From: Mycolicibacterium monacense
GTDB lineage: Bacteria > Actinomycetota > Actinomycetes > Mycobacteriales > Mycobacteriaceae
Direction: 5' to 3'
Assembly (NCBI RefSeq): GCF_010731575.1
Contig: NZ_AP022617.1
Span: forward strand, 496,001-560,000
Length of the DNA stretch: 64,000 nucleotides
The translations under genes and the position numbers were made by a program. This document shows, piece after piece, positions 44,327 to 52,881 of this stretch (positions are counted from its first letter, which is position 1; each line of letters begins with the position of its first letter). The notes under the pieces are model-generated. The model saw nothing but the letters and a program-made list of their open reading frames with translations. It was not told the DNA's origin and did not search any database.

Positions 44327-45349
44327 GTGAACCTGCTGCCCGAAACTGAGCAACTCGAAATCATTCAGGCGGCGGGAGAATTTCTCGCCGAGCGGATGCC
44401 TGTCGAACGAATCCGCGCCGGTCGACGCGCGGAAGCAACAGTGAGCGAAGAACTTTGGCGCGAAGGCGCCGAGATGGGCCTGCTCACACTGGGACTCGAC
44501 GAGGAGTCCGGCGGGTCGGGCCGTCCGTTCGACGACGAGGTGCTGCTGTTCATCGAACTCGGCAAGCGACTCGCGCCCGGCCCGTTCCTTGCGTGCACGC
44601 TGGCGGCCCGAGTGGCCGCCGGCTGCGGGGACGTCGCGCTGGCGGAGCGGATCGGTTCCGGACATGCCTCGGTGGCGCTCGCGGTGTTGCGCGGCGACGG
44701 CGACGCCCGGCCGGTCAAAGGCACCTTCGACCTGTTCGACCCGGCAGGCGCCTCGCATGCGCTGGTGGTGGCCCGCAGCGGCGCCGCACTTCTCGACATC
44801 GATTCGCTCGGCTCGCTGACCCGCGTGGAAGCGGCGGACCCGGGCACCCGAATCGCCTCCGCCACAGTCGAGTCCGCCGAACCCCTACACTGGCTGCCCG
44901 CCGAGGACGAGTGGATCTGGGCGCGAGCCACGGTACTGGCTGCGGCCTACCTCACCGGCCTCGCCGCGGCGGCAGCGGCGCGGGCGACCGAACACGCCAA
45001 GACCCGCGAGCAGTTCGGCAAGCCGATCGGTGTGCACCAGGCGATCAAGCATTCCTGCGTCGACATGGAGATCGCGGCTGAGGCCGCCCAGGCACAGACC
45101 TTGTTCGCCGCGATCACGCTCGCGAGCGGACGCGCGGACGCGCTGCTGCAGGTGCTTTCCGCCGCAACGGTGGCGGGTTCGGCGGCCGTCGACAACGCCG
45201 CCGCGGGCATCCAGGTGTTCGGCGGGATGGGCTACACGTTCGAAAACGACATGCACCTCTATCTGAAGCGCGCCCACGTGTTTCGGCATCTCTTCGGCGA
45301 GCCGACCGACGTGCTCGCTGAGCTGCTGGCGCAGGACCGCGCCCAGTGA
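44327..45349 (+). CDS. Acyl-CoA dehydrogenase-like (FadE, beta type)
   Basis: A 340-aa partner of the preceding dehydrogenase. The N-terminal half is divergent, and the C terminus has REQFGKPIGVHQAIKHSCVDM and IQVFGGMGYTFENDMHLYLKR, without the alpha-type end. The GTG at 44327 is chosen over the ATG at 44321 because AGGAG is six bases before the GTG but directly abuts the ATG. Overlaps the next gene by four bases. Confidence 0.87.
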   Translation: MNLLPETEQLEIIQAAGEFLAERMPVERIRAGRRAEATVSEELWREGAEMGLLTLGLDEESGGSGRPFDDEVLLFIELGKRLAPGPFLACTLAARVAAGCGDVALAERIGSGHASVALAVLRGDGDARPVKGTFDLFDPAGASHALVVARSGAALLDIDSLGSLTRVEAADPGTRIASATVESAEPLHWLPAEDEWIWARATVLAAAYLTGLAAAAAARATEHAKTREQFGKPIGVHQAIKHSCVDMEIAAEAAQAQTLFAAITLASGRADALLQVLSAATVAGSAAVDNAAAGIQVFGGMGYTFENDMHLYLKRAHVFRHLFGEPTDVLAELLAQDRAQ

Positions 45350-46497
45350 GCGGCACCGTCGCCATCGCAGGCGTCGCCCTGTCCGACGTCGGCCGCGTCG
45401 ACGACAAGGGTCCTTATGAGCTGATGGCCCAGGCGAGTCGGCGCGCCCTGGCCGATGCCGGGCTGACCCCCGGCGACGTCGACGGCCTGGCTTCCACCGG
45501 ACAGGGCACGCTGCCCCCGGTCGACGTCGGCGAGTACCTCGGGCTGCAGCCGCGCTGGATCGACTCCACTGCAGTCGGCGGCGCGTCGTGGGAGGTGATG
45601 GCCGCACACGCGGCGGATGCCATCACCGCCGGACATGCCGACGTGGTGCTGCTCACATACGGTTCGACGGCCCGCTCGGATCTCCGGAAGGGACTGCGGG
45701 GCGCCAGCATCAACTGGGGTGCGCGCGGACCTCTGCAGTGGGAGGCGCCCTACGGCCACACCCTGATATCCAAGTACGCCATGGCCGCGCGGCGACACAT
45801 GTACACCTACGGCACCACCATCGAACAGCTGGCCGAGGTCGCCGTATCCGCCCGGTTCAATGCGGCTGCCAATCCAGAGGCCTATTACCGCGACCCGATC
45901 ACCATCGACGACGTCCTGGACGGCCCGATGATCGCCGACCCGTTCACCAAGCTGCACTGCTGCATTCGCAGTGATGGTGGTGCGGCCGCAGTACTCGTCA
46001 GCGCGGAGCGTGCGAAGGATCTGCGAAGCAAGCCGGTCTGGGTGCTCGGTGCCGCCGAGACCACCTCGCACATGCTCACCTCGCAGTGGGACGACCTCAC
46101 CGTCGGCCCCGCCGCGGTCAGCGGGCCACTGGCCTTCGACCGTGCCGGCGTCTCGCCGTCCGACGTCGACGTCGCCGAGATCTACGACGCATTCACCTAC
46201 ATGCTGTTGCTCACGCTGGAGGACCTCGGCTTCTGCCCGAAGGGTGAGGGCGGCGGCTTTGTCGAGAAGGGCTCGTTGCGATTGGGCGGCGAACTTCCCA
46301 CCAACACCGACGGCGGCGGCCTCTCGGCGTGCCACCCGGGTCAACGCGGGTTGTTCCTGTTGGTGGAGGCGGTACGCCAACTGCGGGGAGAATGCGGCCC
46401 GCGGCAGACACCCGACGCGAGGATTGCCTGCGTCAGCGGCACCGGCGGGTGGTTCTGCTCAAGCGGCACAATGATTCTCGGCGCGGAGGAGCCCTAG
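45346..46497 (+). CDS. Thiolase-fold protein without canonical nucleophile (lipid-transfer-like)
   Basis: A 383-aa thiolase-superfamily protein. In place of the nucleophile Cys loop it has STAVGGASWEVMAAHAADAI. NTDGGGLSACHPGQRGLFLLVEAVRQL holds a His downstream of the usual NxHGG, and ACVSGTGGWFCSSGTMIL ends the chain. DVAEIYDAFTYMLLLTLEDLGFCPKGEGG is the conserved second-domain strand. Probably an Ltp2-like aldolase or related enzyme. No DUF35 gene adjoins it; the DUF35 at 38519 in the divergent operon could be the partner. GTG start in a GTGA overlap. Confidence 0.83.
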   Translation: MSGTVAIAGVALSDVGRVDDKGPYELMAQASRRALADAGLTPGDVDGLASTGQGTLPPVDVGEYLGLQPRWIDSTAVGGASWEVMAAHAADAITAGHADVVLLTYGSTARSDLRKGLRGASINWGARGPLQWEAPYGHTLISKYAMAARRHMYTYGTTIEQLAEVAVSARFNAAANPEAYYRDPITIDDVLDGPMIADPFTKLHCCIRSDGGAAAVLVSAERAKDLRSKPVWVLGAAETTSHMLTSQWDDLTVGPAAVSGPLAFDRAGVSPSDVDVAEIYDAFTYMLLLTLEDLGFCPKGEGGGFVEKGSLRLGGELPTNTDGGGLSACHPGQRGLFLLVEAVRQLRGECGPRQTPDARIACVSGTGGWFCSSGTMILGAEEP

Positions 46498-47997
46498 GTG
46501 GAGCGTGCACCGCTGCGCGCGGACGTCGGTGACACCCGATCGATGCTGGAGGCGGCCGCCTCGGCCCACGGCGACCGGGAGGCCTACGTCGAGCCGGGTG
46601 CACGGACCACCTTCGCCGAATGGATCGGCCGCGCCCGCAGCGTGGCGGCCCAGTTCGCCGGCCTCGGCATCGGCAAGGGCGACGTGGTGATGCTGTGGCT
46701 GCCCTCGGGCGTCGACTACGCGACGTGTTACGCGGCGGCGGCGATGATCGGGGCGATCACCACCGGACTCAACCCGCGACTGGGCCGTCGGGAGATCGAA
46801 TCGATTCTGCAGCAGGCAGATCCAGCGTTGATCGTCGTCGACGAGCAGCTCCCGGACCTGCCCGCCGGAGGTCAGCGGGTGTTGCGGCGGTCCGCGTTGT
46901 CGACCTCTTCGACCGGTGCCGTCCCACCCAGTGTCGCCCTCGGGCCGCGTGACCCGGTCGCGCTCATCTTCACCAGCGGGACGACGGGAGCACCGAAGGG
47001 CGCGGTGTTCGACGCCGAGCGGTTGGCGGCCGGCGCCTTGGCAGCGGGCGTCATGAGCGCGCCCTACGACCGCCGTCTCACGTCGACCCCGTTCGCCCAC
47101 GCCGGCTACATGTTCAAGCTATGGGATCAGCTGGTGTGGGGCGTCACGCTCGTGATCCCGCCAACGCCGTGGTCGGCACCGGGCATGTTCGGCATCCTGC
47201 GCGACGAGCGCGTCACCGTGGCAGGCGCAGTCCCGACCCAGTGGGCCAAACTCCTGGACCTCGAGGGCGTGAGCCCGCAGGCTCTGCCACATTTGCGGGT
47301 CGGGGTATCAGCGACGGCACCCGCGCCCCCCGAACTGGTCCGCGGGGTGGCCGAACGGATCGGTGTCCCGCTGGTGGTCCGGTACGCGATGACAGAATGC
47401 CCCACCATCTGCGGCACCGAACCCGGCGATGCCGCCGAGGTCCAGTTCCGCACCGTCGGGCGGCCGGCCGACGGAATGACCGTGCGCGTCGGCCCCGACG
47501 GGGACGTCGAAGTGAGCGGTCCGTGCGTGATGCGCGGCTACTGGCGCAATCCCGAACTCACCGCAGAGGTGCTGCGCGACGGCTGGCTGCGCACCGGCGA
47601 CATCGGCGTGCTCGGCGACGACGGCAACCTCGTGCTGGTGGGACGCCGCGGTGACATGTACATCCGCGGCGGGTACAACGTGCATCCGGGCGAGGTGGAG
47701 CGGACGCTGACCGGCCATCCCGGGGTGAGAGAGGCCGCCGTGGTCGGGCGGCCCGCACCGGTGATCGGCGAGATCGGTGTCGCGTTCGTGGTCCCGGTGG
47801 ACGCCGCCGATCCGCCGACACTGGCCGAGCTGCGCGCCCACGTGGCCGCAGAACTGGCCGACTACAAGGCGCCCGACGAACTTCTCGTCGTCGACGAGCT
47901 GCCCCTGACGGCGATGCTCAAACCGGACCGGCTCGCACTGCGCGAGCTGATCACCAAGCACGACAGCGATATTCAACGTCGACAACCGACACGATGA
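46498..47997 (+). CDS. Acyl-CoA synthetase (FadD-like)
   Basis: A 499-aa acid-CoA ligase. IFTSGTTGAPKGAVFD (P-loop), RYAMTECPTICGT, WLRTGDIGVLGDDGNLVLVGRRGDMYIRGGYNVHPGEVE and a catalytic Lys in TAMLKPDRLAL. Begins with GTG directly after the thiolase-like gene stop. Confidence 0.92.
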   Translation: MERAPLRADVGDTRSMLEAAASAHGDREAYVEPGARTTFAEWIGRARSVAAQFAGLGIGKGDVVMLWLPSGVDYATCYAAAAMIGAITTGLNPRLGRREIESILQQADPALIVVDEQLPDLPAGGQRVLRRSALSTSSTGAVPPSVALGPRDPVALIFTSGTTGAPKGAVFDAERLAAGALAAGVMSAPYDRRLTSTPFAHAGYMFKLWDQLVWGVTLVIPPTPWSAPGMFGILRDERVTVAGAVPTQWAKLLDLEGVSPQALPHLRVGVSATAPAPPELVRGVAERIGVPLVVRYAMTECPTICGTEPGDAAEVQFRTVGRPADGMTVRVGPDGDVEVSGPCVMRGYWRNPELTAEVLRDGWLRTGDIGVLGDDGNLVLVGRRGDMYIRGGYNVHPGEVERTLTGHPGVREAAVVGRPAPVIGEIGVAFVVPVDAADPPTLAELRAHVAAELADYKAPDELLVVDELPLTAMLKPDRLALRELITKHDSDIQRRQPTR

Positions 47998-48010
47998 GAG
48001 GAATTCAACC

Positions 48011-48826
48011 ATGGGGAATCTGGACGGACGGGTAGCGTTCATCACCGGTGCGGGACGGGGCCAGGGCCGCGCCCACGCGGTCCGACTCGCCGCTGAAGGC
48101 GCCGACATCATCGCGGTGGACATCTGCCGCGACATCGACTCGATGGACTACCCGAACGCCACCCCCGACGATCTCGACGAGACCATCAAGGCCGTCGAGA
48201 ACCAGGGCAGGCGGATCATCGCCCACCAGGCCGACGTCCGCGACGCCGATGCACTGCAGCAGGCCGTCGACGAGGGCGTCCGCGAGTTCGGCCGCCTCGA
48301 CATCGTGGTCGCCAACGCAGGCATCATCCGGCTGAGCGGCGACGGGGACCGACGCAAGATCTTCCGCGACATCGTCGACGTGAACCTGATCGGGGTGTGG
48401 AACACCGTCGAGGCCGCGCTACCGGCGCTCATCGACGGCGGTCGCGGTGGATCGATAGTGCTGACCAGCTCCAGCGCGGGTCTGAAGGGTACCGGCACCG
48501 ACCGCGCCGGCGGACAGGCCTACACCGCCGCCAAGCGCGGCCTGGTCGGCCTGATGCAGGTGTGGGCTAACGAGTTGGCGCAGCACTGGATCCGGGTCAA
48601 CACCATCCACCCGACCGGCGTGGCGACGGGCATGGTGATGAATGAGACGATGGCCAAGCTGCTCGAGGCCAACGACACGGCCGTCTCGGCGATGCAGAAT
48701 GCTCTGCCCATTCAGGTGCTGATGCCAGAGGACATCGCCGGCGCGGTGGCGTGGTTGGTCTCCGACGAGGCCAAGTTCATCACCGGGGTGGCCTGGCCGC
48801 TCGATGCCGGTTTCGCGGTGCGCTGA
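48011..48826 (+). CDS. Mycofactocin-coupled short-chain dehydrogenase/reductase
   Basis: A 271-aa SDR. TGAGRGQGRAHAV nucleotide motif, DICRDIDSMDYPNATPDDL insertion, VVANAGIIRL, YTAAKRG catalytic pair and C terminus VAWPLDAGFAVR. The same subfamily as 15399-16253 and 59409-60233. Last gene of the plus operon, 13 bases after FadD. Could oxidise the diol from the dioxygenase or a hydroxyacyl-CoA. A deleted paralogue is at 55913-56075. Confidence 0.88.
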   Translation: MGNLDGRVAFITGAGRGQGRAHAVRLAAEGADIIAVDICRDIDSMDYPNATPDDLDETIKAVENQGRRIIAHQADVRDADALQQAVDEGVREFGRLDIVVANAGIIRLSGDGDRRKIFRDIVDVNLIGVWNTVEAALPALIDGGRGGSIVLTSSSAGLKGTGTDRAGGQAYTAAKRGLVGLMQVWANELAQHWIRVNTIHPTGVATGMVMNETMAKLLEANDTAVSAMQNALPIQVLMPEDIAGAVAWLVSDEAKFITGVAWPLDAGFAVR

Positions 48827-48836
48827 GTTCGGCGGC

Positions 48837-49472
48837 TCACGGTTGGTCGGCGCGCAGGGCCACGAACAGTCCCTCCGCTTCGGCGCATAGGGTGTCGCCG
48901 AAGGTGATCTCCGCCCGGAGGACGCGTTTGCGACCCTGCTCGCTGACAAACCAGCCGCGCACCGCGAGTTCTTCGCCGACCGGAGTGATGGACCGAAAGT
49001 CCGTGTGCAGATACGCGGTTCGCGACGGCGCCCGATCACCGGAGTTGGCCAGCCGACCGAGCACCTCGTCGAAAAGCAATGGAATGGCGCCGCCGTGCAC
49101 GGCTCCGCCGCCACCGAGGAAGTAGCGGCCGAACGTGACGGTGCCCTCCACGCTCAAGTGGTCGCCCGCAATCGGAATGAAGTTGGGGGACATGGTCTGC
49201 CCGCGGCCGGGCAGATCAAGGCGCCGCGCGAAGATCTGTCGCCGTTCGGGAACCGCGGCGTCGGCCAGTCGATCGGCCCACCGTCGGAGGTCTTCGGTCA
49301 ACTCCACCGTCGTGGCGGTGTCCGGCGCTGCGGCGGCCACACCGTCGAGGAAGTCGCGCAGTTCGGAGATCATGTCGCCGTACTCGGCGCCGCCGCCCGG
49401 ATTGCGCAGGTTCGGTTCGTGCCAGGTCCGGATCGGCGGGAATCCGCCCCGTTCGGCGTGCTCGTCGGTCAT
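48837..49472 (-). CDS. PaaI-type hotdog thioesterase
   Basis: A 211-aa hotdog protein. The C-terminal domain has FGRYFLGGGGAVHGGAIPLLFDEVLGRL and RTAYLHTDFRSITPVGEELAVRGW, ending AEAEGLFVALRADQP. Closely related in layout to 28741-29355. The ATG at 49472 is preferred over the longer open frame, which runs through the operator and the divergent gene's start. Divergent from the fused CaiB gene; the TAATG-N6-CATTA element lies 31 bases upstream. Confidence 0.85.
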   Translation of the reverse strand: MTDEHAERGGFPPIRTWHEPNLRNPGGGAEYGDMISELRDFLDGVAAAAPDTATTVELTEDLRRWADRLADAAVPERRQIFARRLDLPGRGQTMSPNFIPIAGDHLSVEGTVTFGRYFLGGGGAVHGGAIPLLFDEVLGRLANSGDRAPSRTAYLHTDFRSITPVGEELAVRGWFVSEQGRKRVLRAEITFGDTLCAEAEGLFVALRADQP

Positions 49473-49503
49473 AGCGTGGACGCATCCGTCATTTTCGCAA
49501 GAG

Positions 49504-49519
49504 TAATGCATTGACATTA
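49504..49519. promoter_or_regulatory. TAATG-N6-CATTA operator-like palindrome, copy 1
   Basis: TAATGCATTGACATTA, a 5+5 inverted repeat in the divergent region between the thioesterase and the fused CaiB gene. It is the reverse complement, with one difference, of the element at 52800-52815 beside a TetR gene. TTGACA (49511-49516) inside it could be a -35 hexamer, with a poor GATGCT 17 bases downstream, so binding would repress transcription of the CaiB gene. Confidence 0.65.
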
Positions 49520-49598
49520 ATCTTGGACGCTGTGATGCTGGCGTGGCGTGCGTCACAACACGCTGACGAGATCTGCGAGCGCTGCGTAGGGAGCGAAT

Positions 49599-52055
49599 AT
49601 GCCGGAAGTCGGCTCGGCGTCGGGTGGTCCACTGGCCGGCCTGGTGGTCGCCGACCTGTCGACGACCCTGCCAGGGGCTCAGGCGACGCAGTTCCTCGCC
49701 GACTGCGGTGCCGAGGTGATCATGGTGGAGCCGCCGGACGGTAGCCCGTTGCGGGACCTCGCCGGTTGGCCCGCACTGTTGCGCGGCAAGCGCAGCGTGA
49801 CTCTCGATCTGCACGACGACGCCGACCTGGACCGGTTGCGGACCCTGCTGGGTCGGGCCGACGTCATGGTGAACACCATGCGGCCCACCACGGCGGAGCG
49901 CCTCGGCCTCACCCACGACGCGTTGTCGGCGGCGTACCCGCGACTCGTGGTGGCAACGATCACCGGGTGGGGTTCCACCGGACCGTTCCGCGACTACAAG
50001 GGCTGGGAGGCCCTGGTGATGGCGAAGACCGGCGTCATGCACGAGAAACGGGGACTTGCCCCGCGGCCCGGGCCGGCGTACATCACCTTCGCCTACGCGT
50101 CTTGGGGCGCGGCTCACGCCGCCGTCCAGGGCGTGCTGGCCGCGCTTCTCGAGCGGGAGACCAGCGGGTGCGGCCAGGCCGTCGAGACCAACCTGGTCAC
50201 CGGCATGGGTTCGATGGATCCGTACAACTGGTTCTACGAGATGGTGCTCGAACGGTATCCGGGGGCCTTCGAGCCGATGGACGCCGCCTACGACGATCAG
50301 GGCCGGCCCCAGGCCTACCTCATCTACGCACTCCTGGTGTGTCCCACCAAGGACGGTCGGTGGCTGCAGTTCGCTCAGGTGTCACCCAAGTTGATCGGCG
50401 CGTGGCTCACCGAGCTGGACCTGCTGAAGGAACTCGCCAACCCGAAGTGGCAGGGCTTCCCCATGCTGCCGACCGCCGAGCTGCGCACCGAGTGGTGGGA
50501 CATGATGATCGAGCGGGTGGGGTCGCGCACGCTCGCCGAATGGCAGCAGGCGATGGCGGAGAACCCCGACCTCAGCGGCGAACTGTTCCGCACTCCCGAG
50601 GATTCCCTGGACCACCCTCAAACGGCATACGAGGGCCGGTCAGTCACCGTGACGGACCCCGAGCTCGGGCCGGTGCGCCAGCCGTCGACCCTCATTCACG
50701 CAGACGGCAGGCCGTTGACCGAGCTTCGACCGGCTCCGCGACTCGGCGAGCACAACGAGGCCTTGTCCGTCGCGAATTGGGATGAACCCGTGCCGAGTGT
50801 CCCTGGCTCTGCCCCCGATGACCCGCCGCTGAAGGGCGTGACGGTGCTCGAGTTCGGCAGCATGTTCGCAGGCCCGTACGGCGCGACGTTGTTGGCCGAT
50901 CTGGGTGCCCGCGTCATCAAGGTCGAACCGCTTGAGGGCGACAACATCCGCAACCTAGTCGCGTTCCCCGAAGCCGGCGGCGCAAAGGTGTTGCAGGGCA
51001 AGGAAAGCGTCGCGATCGACTTCACCAAGCCCGAGGGTCTCGACCTGGTCTACGAACTTGCGAAGCGGTCCGACATCGTGCTGCAGTGCTTCCGCGGGAA
51101 GGCAGCCGAACGGTCGAAGATCGATGAGGCCTCACTCAAGGCGGTCAACCCGGACCTGGCCTTCGTGACGACGTCCGGGTACGGCGTCGACGGGCCGTTC
51201 GCGCACCGCGCCGCCTACGCACCGTCCGTCGGTGCGGCATCCGGGATTGCGCTCATCGACAGCCACGATCCGGGCGATGCTCCCGCCGACCTCGACGATC
51301 TCCACCGCCGGGCGGTCCAACTCCACGCGGGCGGAGCCGTCCCGGCCGTGCAGTCTGATGGCATCGCGGCGCACGGTGTCGGCTCGGCTCTGCTGGTCGC
51401 GCTGTACGCCAAGCGTCGCGGAACGATTCTGTCGAACGTGGTCACCACCATGCTCGGCACCGTGCAGCAGGCGATGATCCCCTACAACGCGAGCTATGCC
51501 GCGCGCCCGGCGAATCCGGCCGCCGACGACCAGTTCTTCGGCATGAGCGCGCTCTACCGGATGTACCCCGCGGTCGACGGCTACGTCTTCCTCGCCGCGC
51601 CGCTACCGCGTGAATGGCCCGCGTTGGCAAAGGCCTTGTCGCCCTACGTCGACCTCCATGCCGACGAACGCTTCGCCGACGCCGACTCCCGCGCCGCCCA
51701 CGACGACGACCTGGTCGCTGCGCTGACCCCCGTATTCGCGACCAAGACCAAGCTGGAGTGGGAGCGCGAACTGTCCGCTCAGGACGTCGGTTGCGTCGAG
51801 GTCGTCGAGGCCAACTCCGAACTGGTGCTGCAGACCGATCCGTACTTCGAAGCCGGATACGCGGTGGAAGCGGTCAGCCCGATCTTCGAGGAGCACCGTC
51901 GGTTGGCGCCGCTGTGCCGGTTCTCGCGGTCGCGCACGAAGGCCGAGGCGGGCTGCACCATCGGCCAGCACACCGATGCGGTGCTTCGTGAGCTGGGACT
52001 GGACGAGGCCGCGATCGCCGACCTGAGAGCCAAGGAGGTCATCGGCGGTAGCTGA
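49599..52055 (+). CDS. Fused double CaiB/BaiF-family protein
   Basis: An 818-aa protein with two complete class III CoA-transferase units. Unit 1 (to about residue 395): VVADLSTTLPGAQATQFLADCGAEVIMVEPPDG, LRGKRSVTLDL, GWGSTGPFRDYKGWEALVMAKTG. Unit 2 (about 405-815): VLEFGSMFAGPYGATLLADLGARVIKVEPLEGDNIRN, LQGKESVAIDF, TSGYGVDGPF, TDAVLRELGLDEAAIADL. The catalytic Asp of family members (DVSL-type motif) appears as Glu in GQAVETNL of unit 1 and Ser in GTILSNVV of unit 2. Mycobacteria have other fused CaiB genes. Expected roles are CoA transfer or acyl-CoA racemisation, but the changed residues make this uncertain. Confidence 0.88.
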   Translation: MPEVGSASGGPLAGLVVADLSTTLPGAQATQFLADCGAEVIMVEPPDGSPLRDLAGWPALLRGKRSVTLDLHDDADLDRLRTLLGRADVMVNTMRPTTAERLGLTHDALSAAYPRLVVATITGWGSTGPFRDYKGWEALVMAKTGVMHEKRGLAPRPGPAYITFAYASWGAAHAAVQGVLAALLERETSGCGQAVETNLVTGMGSMDPYNWFYEMVLERYPGAFEPMDAAYDDQGRPQAYLIYALLVCPTKDGRWLQFAQVSPKLIGAWLTELDLLKELANPKWQGFPMLPTAELRTEWWDMMIERVGSRTLAEWQQAMAENPDLSGELFRTPEDSLDHPQTAYEGRSVTVTDPELGPVRQPSTLIHADGRPLTELRPAPRLGEHNEALSVANWDEPVPSVPGSAPDDPPLKGVTVLEFGSMFAGPYGATLLADLGARVIKVEPLEGDNIRNLVAFPEAGGAKVLQGKESVAIDFTKPEGLDLVYELAKRSDIVLQCFRGKAAERSKIDEASLKAVNPDLAFVTTSGYGVDGPFAHRAAYAPSVGAASGIALIDSHDPGDAPADLDDLHRRAVQLHAGGAVPAVQSDGIAAHGVGSALLVALYAKRRGTILSNVVTTMLGTVQQAMIPYNASYAARPANPAADDQFFGMSALYRMYPAVDGYVFLAAPLPREWPALAKALSPYVDLHADERFADADSRAAHDDDLVAALTPVFATKTKLEWERELSAQDVGCVEVVEANSELVLQTDPYFEAGYAVEAVSPIFEEHRRLAPLCRFSRSRTKAEAGCTIGQHTDAVLRELGLDEAAIADLRAKEVIGGS

Positions 52056-52059
52056 TGAA

Positions 52060-52743
52060 TCAGGAGTGGTCGTCGGCGATCAGCGCACGGGTCTCGTACG
52101 ACACCGGCGCGGTCAGCATGCCGACCCAGGTGTCCACGTAGTTGTGCAGCTGTGCCTCACTGAGTCCGTGCCCCGACCGGGCGGCCGCGGCCAGCACGTT
52201 GATCAGGCTGATGTACAGCTGGAACGTCCGTCCACGCCGGACCCGCTCTGGCAGGTCCTGCAACGCGGCGTCGACCAGTTCCTCCAGCTTCTCCTGGGTC
52301 CAATCGTCGTCCACGTGATCCGGCCAGTAGTCGTTGCGCGCCCGCGGATCCTCGCTCAGCCGGGCCAGGAAAGGCACGAACATCTCGCCGTTCGCGATGC
52401 TGTTCGCCATAGGGCGAACCAGCAGCCACACCACCGCGCGGGGATCGGCTTCCTTGCCCTGCTCACGCATGGTCGCGAGCATTTCGCGGCGATCCTTCCC
52501 GAGGGACGCCTGGCGGTATGAGACGAGCGCACGGATCAGTCCGTCGCGAGAGCCGAAGTGGTAGCGGATGACCGAGGTGTTGGACTGCCCGGCGGCCTGC
52601 TGTATCTCCCGCAGCGTCACCGCTTCGATGCCGCGCGTCGCGAACAGCCGCTCGGCGACCTCCATCAGCATCACCCGCGTCGACTCACCCGAGGCATTGC
52701 GCCGGCGCGCACCAGCGCCCGATTCAATGCCCAGCTCCGTCAT
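52060..52743 (-). CDS. TetR-family transcriptional regulator
   Basis: A 227-aa regulator. The helix-turn-helix is in residues 22-72 (RVMLMEVAERLFATRGIEAVTLREIQQAAGQSNTSVIRYHFGSRDGLIRAL). The C-terminal domain is helical with an aromatic-rich DYWPDHVDDDW segment. The ATG at 52743 follows GGGAGG by six bases. It is convergent with the fused CaiB gene (four bases between stops) and divergent from the amidohydrolase operon. A TAATG-N6-CATTA element occurs in the divergent region and another in front of the CaiB gene, so this TetR probably controls itself and both flanks. Confidence 0.92.
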   Translation of the reverse strand: MTELGIESGAGARRRNASGESTRVMLMEVAERLFATRGIEAVTLREIQQAAGQSNTSVIRYHFGSRDGLIRALVSYRQASLGKDRREMLATMREQGKEADPRAVVWLLVRPMANSIANGEMFVPFLARLSEDPRARNDYWPDHVDDDWTQEKLEELVDAALQDLPERVRRGRTFQLYISLINVLAAAARSGHGLSEAQLHNYVDTWVGMLTAPVSYETRALIADDHS

Positions 52744-52799
52744 GAATTTCCTCCCAGTCCACCTCAGTCTTACCGGCGGTTCATCGTCTCCCAAAATAA

Positions 52800-52815
52800 T
52801 AATGTCGATGCATTA
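52800..52815. promoter_or_regulatory. TAATG-N6-CATTA operator-like palindrome, copy 2
   Basis: TAATGTCGATGCATTA in the 138-base region between the TetR gene (start 52743) and the amidohydrolase gene (start 52882). A 5+5 inverted repeat; 15 of 16 bases match the reverse complement of copy 1. AT-rich against a GC-rich background. Confidence 0.68.
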
Positions 52816-52881
52816 GAAATGCTGGACTTGAGGCGGATCAGCTGACATCATCAGGTGAGCAACCGGACCCACGGAGGATCA

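Noticed and set aside
49473..50117. N-terminal extension of the thioesterase frame on the minus strand
   Set aside because: It runs through the operator palindrome and the start of the divergent CaiB gene; sequence has no domain, and the ATG at 49472 gives a normal protein.
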